From: Nocardioides albertanoniae
GTDB lineage: Bacteria; Actinomycetota; Actinomycetes; Propionibacteriales; Nocardioidaceae
DNA: 64,000 bases
NCBI RefSeq assembly: GCF_006716315.1
Contig: NZ_VFOV01000001.1
Span: forward strand, 4,852,501 to 4,916,500
Reading direction: 5' to 3'
The first letter of the stretch is position 1. The number at the start of each line of letters is the position of its first letter. The translations under genes were made by a program, and so were the position numbers. The notes under the pieces were generated by a model. That model had not been told where the DNA came from. It did not search any database and saw nothing but the letters and a program-made list of their open reading frames with translations. Shown one piece after another: positions 61,101 through 64,000 of this stretch.

Positions 61101-61555
61101 TCCTTCTGCCCCAGCACGGCCTCGCCGAGGAGGTTGATGTTGAGGTCGACCCCGCGCGCCCGGAGCTTCTCGACGGCCCGGCCGAGCTTGCGGTCGGTGG
61201 CGTCGATGAGCAGGTGACCGACCATCTCGCGCAGCGCGCGACGCACCACGGGGATGACGAAGCCCGGCGCGACCATCGAGACCAGCGCGCCCAGCTTGAG
61301 GCCGAGGCGGAGGTGCCACGGCAGGAAGCCGGGGGTGTTGCGGGCGAGATCCTGGAGCGCGGCCGCCGCGGCACGGGGATCCTCGGGGCGGATCACGCGG
61401 TCGACGAAGCCGACGGTGAAGCCGAGGCCGGCGGGATCTTTGAGAACGTCGGCGAGGCGCTGAGCGGCGGGATCGGCCGGCTTGGTCGAAGCCGTCTCCA
61501 GCCAGCTGCGCACGAGGTGGTCGACCTCGTCGATGAGCGCGTCAGAGGTGGTCAT
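58142..61555 (-). CDS. putA: Bifunctional proline dehydrogenase and glutamate-semialdehyde dehydrogenase
   Basis: 1137 residues. FAD-dependent proline dehydrogenase domain at about 1-440 (DLNINLLGEAVLGQKEAD, KFINLDMEEYRDLDMTIDVF, IKVRLVKGANLPME). Aldehyde dehydrogenase domain at about 500-980 with LLAETSGKNSLIV and the catalytic Cys in GHAGQKCSAAS. About 150 further residues follow, as in long PutA forms without a DNA-binding domain. Converts proline to glutamate through pyrroline-5-carboxylate, membrane-associated. Divergent from a LysR gene that probably activates it. Its stop codon lies in R3 cluster 2. Confidence 0.94.
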   Translation of the reverse strand: MTTSDALIDEVDHLVRSWLETASTKPADPAAQRLADVLKDPAGLGFTVGFVDRVIRPEDPRAAAAALQDLARNTPGFLPWHLRLGLKLGALVSMVAPGFVIPVVRRALREMVGHLLIDATDRKLGRAVEKLRARGVDLNINLLGEAVLGQKEADHRLAGIRKLLERDDVDYVSVKVSSPVAPHSAWAYDEAVAHVVERLLPLYRYAAKSSAAGSKKFINLDMEEYRDLDMTIDVFTRLLDLPELADLEAGIVLQAYLPDAMSAMMRLQEWSAARRARGGAAIKVRLVKGANLPMEQVEASLHGWPVATWSTKQDSDTNYKRVLSWALTPERMDNVRLGVAGHNLFDVAYAWILAGQRGVRDSVEFEMLLGMAEGQAEAVRETVGSLLLYVPVVHPKAFDVAISYLVRRLEEGASTDNFMSAVFDLNTSETLFEREKTRFVRSLAAVDSSVPEPNRTQDRRQPVSDEVLVDFDNTPDTDPHLPGNRAWGKAITARVASSTLGDQLVADHTLTSVDAVESVLEGAVGAQADWASKTGAERGAVLRAAAVEVEHRRAEWLEVAASECGKTLDQGDPEVSEAIDFLNYYASLAEELDEVDGARHRPVRLTLVTPPWNFPLAIPTGGVAAGLAAGSAVVIKPAPQAQRCGSVLVETLWAAGVPKEVLRLVHVPENEVGRALIASPLVDRLVLTGAFETAELFRTFRPDVPLLAETSGKNSLIVTPDADLDLAVKDLVYSAFGHAGQKCSAASLGILVGSVANSRRFRDQLIDAVTSLQVGYPTDATVQVGPVIEPASGKLLKALTALAPGESWLVKPRQLDDTGKLWSPGVKTGVERGSEFHLTEYFGPVLGLVSADSLEEAIEIQNQVDYGLTAGIHTLDRSEISSWLSSVEAGNAYVNRGITGAIVRRQPFGGWKKSAVGAGTKAGGPNYLVGLSDWVSAPAAELAAPSAAVQALVDRAQDLQLDDMEMLERGTGSDAAVWAREFGTARDVSGLIAEVNVLRYSTVPVTIRYEGGPIAHLLRVVAAGVAAEAPVTVSVAADLDDGVVALVRASGATYVVEDADAWTATLAGADAPGRVRLLGGSREVFAAASRGRVDIALYAQPVLEAGRVELLTFLREQAVSVTAHRFGSPTQLAQGLF

Positions 61556-61575
61556 GCTCCCGAGTATGCGACCTG

Positions 61576-61589
61576 TATCACGTAAGATA
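61576..61589. promoter_or_regulatory. TATC-N6-GATA dyad between putA and the LysR gene
   Basis: T-N12-A-type dyad with arms TATC and GATA, in the 81-bp divergent gap, an A/T-rich patch. Size and location suit a LysR-type recognition site controlling putA and the regulator itself. Only short arms, so low confidence. Confidence 0.35.
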
Positions 61590-61636
61590 AAGCGATGTTT
61601 CCTGAGGATGATTCATAAGCAGAGATGAACGTTTAG

Positions 61637-62569
61637 ATGCTCGACGTACGCCGCCTCCGACTGCTCGCGGAGCTCGCCGCCCGCGGCACCCTCGCCGAGG
61701 TCGCCGAGGCGCTCCACCAGAGCCCGTCGTCGGTCTCCCAGCAGCTCGGCCAGCTCGAGAAGGAGGTCGGGGTGCCGTTGCTGCGCAAGACCGGGCGACG
61801 GGTGCAGCTCACCGCTGCGGCCGAGGTGCTCGTCGAGCACACCACCGAGATCCTGGCCCGGCTCGAGGCGGCCGAGGCCGCGGTCACCGCGCTCGGCGAC
61901 GAGACCGCCGGCACCGTGCGGGTCGCCGTCTTCCAGTCCGTCGCGCTCGCCTACATGCCGCAGGCCCTCGCCGACCTGACCCGCCGCCATCCGCGGCTGC
62001 GGGTCATGCTCTCCCAGCGCGCACCCGAGCAGGCGCTCAACGACCTCGCCATGCGCGAGCTCGACCTGGTGGTCGCCGAGTTCTACCCCGACCACGGCGC
62101 TCCTCACTTCGAGGGTGTCGACCGGCAGCCGCTCACCACCGACCGGCTCAGGCTCGCCGTGCCGCCCGCGGGATCGGGGCCGGCCTGGGACGCCATCACC
62201 TCTCTCGCCGATGCCGGCCGCGTGCCGTGGGCGATGGAGCCGCCGGGCACGGCGTCGCGTCACTGGATCGAGGAGCAGTGCCGCCGGGCGGGATTCGAGC
62301 CCGAGGTGCGCTACGAGACCGACGACGTCGAGGCCCATGTCGCGCTGGTCGAGTCCGGCAACGCCGTCGCCCTGCTCTCCGACCTCATGCGCGTGCGCCA
62401 CCGCACGGCCGTGCGGCTCATCGAGCTGCCGGCGTCGCCTCGGCGCACGGTCTTCACTGCCACCCGCACCACCATCGCCGAGGATCCGGGGATCATCGCG
62501 TGCCGCGCGGCACTGGCCCGCGTCGTACCGCCCGACCTGACCCTGCCCGACCTGACCCTGCCCGGCTGA
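61637..62569 (+). CDS. LysR-type regulator, divergent from putA
   Basis: 310 residues from ATG 61637. N-terminal LysR helix-turn-helix: MLDVRRLRLLAELAARGTLA, EVAEALHQSPSSVSQQLGQL, EKEVGVPLLRKTGRRV. The rest is a periplasmic-binding-like effector domain. The C terminus is DLTLPDLTLPG, encoded by tandem DNA repeats that continue past the stop codon. Divergent position suggests control of putA by proline or a derivative, as for other LysR-type proline regulators. Confidence 0.88.
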   Translation: MLDVRRLRLLAELAARGTLAEVAEALHQSPSSVSQQLGQLEKEVGVPLLRKTGRRVQLTAAAEVLVEHTTEILARLEAAEAAVTALGDETAGTVRVAVFQSVALAYMPQALADLTRRHPRLRVMLSQRAPEQALNDLAMRELDLVVAEFYPDHGAPHFEGVDRQPLTTDRLRLAVPPAGSGPAWDAITSLADAGRVPWAMEPPGTASRHWIEEQCRRAGFEPEVRYETDDVEAHVALVESGNAVALLSDLMRVRHRTAVRLIELPASPRRTVFTATRTTIAEDPGIIACRAALARVVPPDLTLPDLTLPG

Positions 62570-62598
62570 GCCTGCCCGGCTGAGCCTGCCCGGCTGAC
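62529..62598. repeat. Tandem repeats across the LysR stop codon
   Basis: CCCGACCTGACCCTG occurs twice in tandem and then CCCGGCTGAGCCTG-type units two to three times, running from the last codons through the TGA stop into the gap before the TetR gene. The units share CCCGNCTGA-CCTG. A region prone to slippage, likely to change the C-terminal length. Confidence 0.7.
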
Positions 62599-62601
62599 GG
62601 A

Positions 62602-63270
62602 TCAGCCGAAGAGCTCTTCGAGCGGCTGGTCGTGGTCGACCGTGAGCCCGTACGCCACGGTGCGGGTGTCGATCATGGCCAGGATGCACTCGGTGACGAC
62701 GTCGGTGAGGTGCTTGGCGTCGGGGATGCGCTCGTCGAGGTGCACCCAGCGGCGTACGGCACCGAAGACCATCCCGATCAGGCCGTAGATGAGCGGGTCG
62801 ATCGCCTTCTTGTCGACCTCGGAGACCTCCACCTGGGCCAGCTCGAAGGCGGTCAGGATGAGCTCCCTGATCCGCACGGCGATCCGGTCGAGGCCCTGCT
62901 GGAGAGGTCCGCTGCCGTTGGGTGCGGTGTCGACGTCGGCCACCTTGTGCAGGAGCGGGTGCTCGAGCGCCCAGTTGACGTAGGCGCCGACGGTGCGGGC
63001 GATGATCTGCCGCATCGAGCCGGTCAGCTCCATCGCCGGCAGCAGCCTGGCCCACAGCCCGGCGAGGATGTCGGCCTGGATGGCCAGGTCGAGCTCGCGG
63101 CGGTCGGCGAAGTGACGGTAGACGACCGAGCGGGAGAGCCCGGCGGCCTCTCCGATCGACTGCAGGCTGATGCTGGCGCCCTCGACCTCGATCAGGCCGA
63201 TCGCAGCGTCGACGATGCGCTTGCGTCGGTCATCGTTGTGCCGCTTCCAGCGCACCGCCCGGCCATCCAT
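62602..63270 (-). CDS. TetR-family regulator
   Basis: 222 residues from ATG 63270. Helix-turn-helix at about 15-65: RRKRIVDAAIGLIEVEGASI, SLQSIGEAAGLSRSVVYRHF, ADRRELDLAIQAD. Effector domain ends TVAYGLTVDHDQPLEELFG. It lies directly downstream of the flavin monooxygenase on the same strand and has its own 21-bp palindrome upstream. Probably regulates itself and the monooxygenase; ligand unknown. Confidence 0.9.
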   Translation of the reverse strand: MDGRAVRWKRHNDDRRKRIVDAAIGLIEVEGASISLQSIGEAAGLSRSVVYRHFADRRELDLAIQADILAGLWARLLPAMELTGSMRQIIARTVGAYVNWALEHPLLHKVADVDTAPNGSGPLQQGLDRIAVRIRELILTAFELAQVEVSEVDKKAIDPLIYGLIGMVFGAVRRWVHLDERIPDAKHLTDVVTECILAMIDTRTVAYGLTVDHDQPLEELFG

Positions 63271-63271
63271 A

Positions 63272-63292
63272 GTGGGACCATCGTAGTCCCAC
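63272..63292. promoter_or_regulatory. Candidate TetR operator, 21-bp palindrome
   Basis: Perfect arms GTGGGAC and GTCCCAC separated by seven bases, beginning two bases upstream of the TetR start codon. Size and spacing fit a TetR dimer binding to its own promoter. Confidence 0.55.
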
Positions 63293-63353
63293 GTACTTCA
63301 CGCCGGTCATGGAACCGGTGTCGCACTTACCGCAACGACGCGGCGCGATGACC

Positions 63354-64000
63354 TCAGCCGAAGCGGATCACACCGTCGGCGACCTGCGCCCCGAGCGCCC
63401 TCATGTCGACGAGATAGTTCTGTTTCGCCGCCCAGGGCGCCCGGTCGCCGGCCTTCGGCATCTGGTCCAGCGAGCGCTGGATGTAGCCGGAGGCGAGATC
63501 CATGAACGGTCGCTCCTCGACGCTCGGGTCCCGGGTCACCGAGGCGACGTCGTAGCCGTTCTCCTCCATGAAGTCGAGCAGCCGGATCACGTAGTCGGTG
63601 ACCAGGTCGGCCTTCAGCGTCCACGAGGCGTTGGTGTAGCCGATCGTGTAGGCGAAGTTGGGCATCTCGGTGATCATCAGGCCCTTGTAGGCCATCTGCT
63701 CGGGCAGGCTGATCGCCTCACCGTCGACCGAGTAGTCGATGCCACCGAAGAGCTTGAGGTTGAGCCCGGTCGCGGAGATGACGACGTCGGCCTCGAGCGT
63801 CTCGCCGGACTCGAGCTCGACGCCCTTCGGCACGAACGTCTTGATCCGGTCGGTCACCACCGCGGCGTAGCCCTCGCGGATCGACTTCATCATGTCGCCG
63901 TCGGGCACGAAGCAGATGCGCTGGTCCCACGGGTCATAAGGCGGGTTGAAGTGGGTGTCGACGTAGGCCACCGCCTCGTCCTTCGTCATGCCGGGTCGGC
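63354..64000 (-). CDS. Flavin-containing monooxygenase, C-terminal part
   Basis: The frame ends at TGA 63354 and runs off the right edge; the ATG at 63989 is internal. Visible C-terminal about 215 residues: FNPPYDPWDQRICFVPDGDM, SIREGYAAVVTDRIKTFVPK, ESGETLEADVVISATGLNLK, the last being the family ATG motif of FMO and Baeyer-Villiger enzymes. The N-terminal FAD and NADPH loops lie outside the window. NADPH- and FAD-dependent oxygenation of a ketone or heteroatom; substrate unknown. Confidence 0.88.
   Translation of the reverse strand, partial: RPGMTKDEAVAYVDTHFNPPYDPWDQRICFVPDGDMMKSIREGYAAVVTDRIKTFVPKGVELESGETLEADVVISATGLNLKLFGGIDYSVDGEAISLPEQMAYKGLMITEMPNFAYTIGYTNASWTLKADLVTDYVIRLLDFMEENGYDVASVTRDPSVEERPFMDLASGYIQRSLDQMPKAGDRAPWAAKQNYLVDMRALGAQVADGVIRFG

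Noticed and set aside
58109..61585. An 1158-codon open frame on the plus strand
   Set aside because: Exact antisense shadow of putA, which has complete domain motifs.

Overview
High-GC actinobacterial chromosome, most likely Nocardioidaceae (Nocardioides or a close relative). The evidence is gene content: an MprA/MprB-type two-component system, a mycothiol-linked TIGR03084/DinB-type protein, an ESX-associated gene trio, an AtuA operon with an acyl-CoA carboxylase, a HelD helicase, bifunctional PutA, many GTG starts and pervasive ATGA/GTGA start-stop overlaps. No rRNA, tRNA, CRISPR array, prophage or complete insertion sequence was seen. The window is cut at both ends: a HerA-like ATPase at the left and a flavin monooxygenase at the right. 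No gap without a gene exceeds 300 bases. The largest, 689-871, 48277-48452 and 57944-58141, hold respectively nothing recognisable, a promoter plus repeat, and a repeat array.

Layout. 1-4462: HerA-like ATPase, VapB-like small protein, LytR_C membrane protein, NhaP-type antiporter, class I aminotransferase. 4558-7171: three overlapping genes resembling an orphan type VII secretion (ESX) module, namely a WXG100-like helical protein, an EspG-like protein and an alpha/beta-hydrolase-like protein that lacks the nucleophile serine. 7286-9583: a tandem pair of sulfotransferase-like genes. 9671-17728: MerR-PP2C fusion, membrane spermidine-synthase-like protein, GntR regulator, MoxR/VWA pair, and HxlR and PadR regulators. 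17885-22441: DrrAB-type exporter, then MprA/MprB-like two-component system and lipoprotein. 22585-30289: zwf, pabB, pabA, a PhzE-like fused chorismate enzyme, HelD. 30406-34352: enoyl-CoA hydratase, PCMT, YihY, two RDD proteins.

34467-43536 is one long minus-strand catabolic unit: TetR, TIGR03084, AtuA, acyl-CoA dehydrogenase, carboxyltransferase, biotin carboxylase/BCCP, second acyl-CoA dehydrogenase. 44192-48276 is a PadR-controlled FtsX/MacB-type ABC exporter with a 49-residue gene between regulator and ATPase. 49119-54437 is a beta-oxidation locus (fadB, fadA, MerR regulator, divergent acyl-CoA dehydrogenase) with the same 17-bp dyad in both promoters. 55050-62569 contains proline metabolism (proC; putA with a divergent LysR gene) plus a secreted dipeptidase-like protein and a DoxX protein. 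A TetR gene and the monooxygenase end the window.

The most unusual structural signal is three unrelated families of short palindromic repeats, nine copies or clusters in all, lying mostly between genes and often at stop codons. R1 (three copies) is a REP-like hairpin of about 100-115 bp with compensatory base changes between copies; one copy supplies the stop codons of two convergent genes. R2 (four copies) is built of 21-nt units around a central hairpin whose stem covaries between copies; one copy lies inside the AtuA coding sequence and keeps the frame. R3 (two clusters) is a tandem array with a period of about 31 nt.
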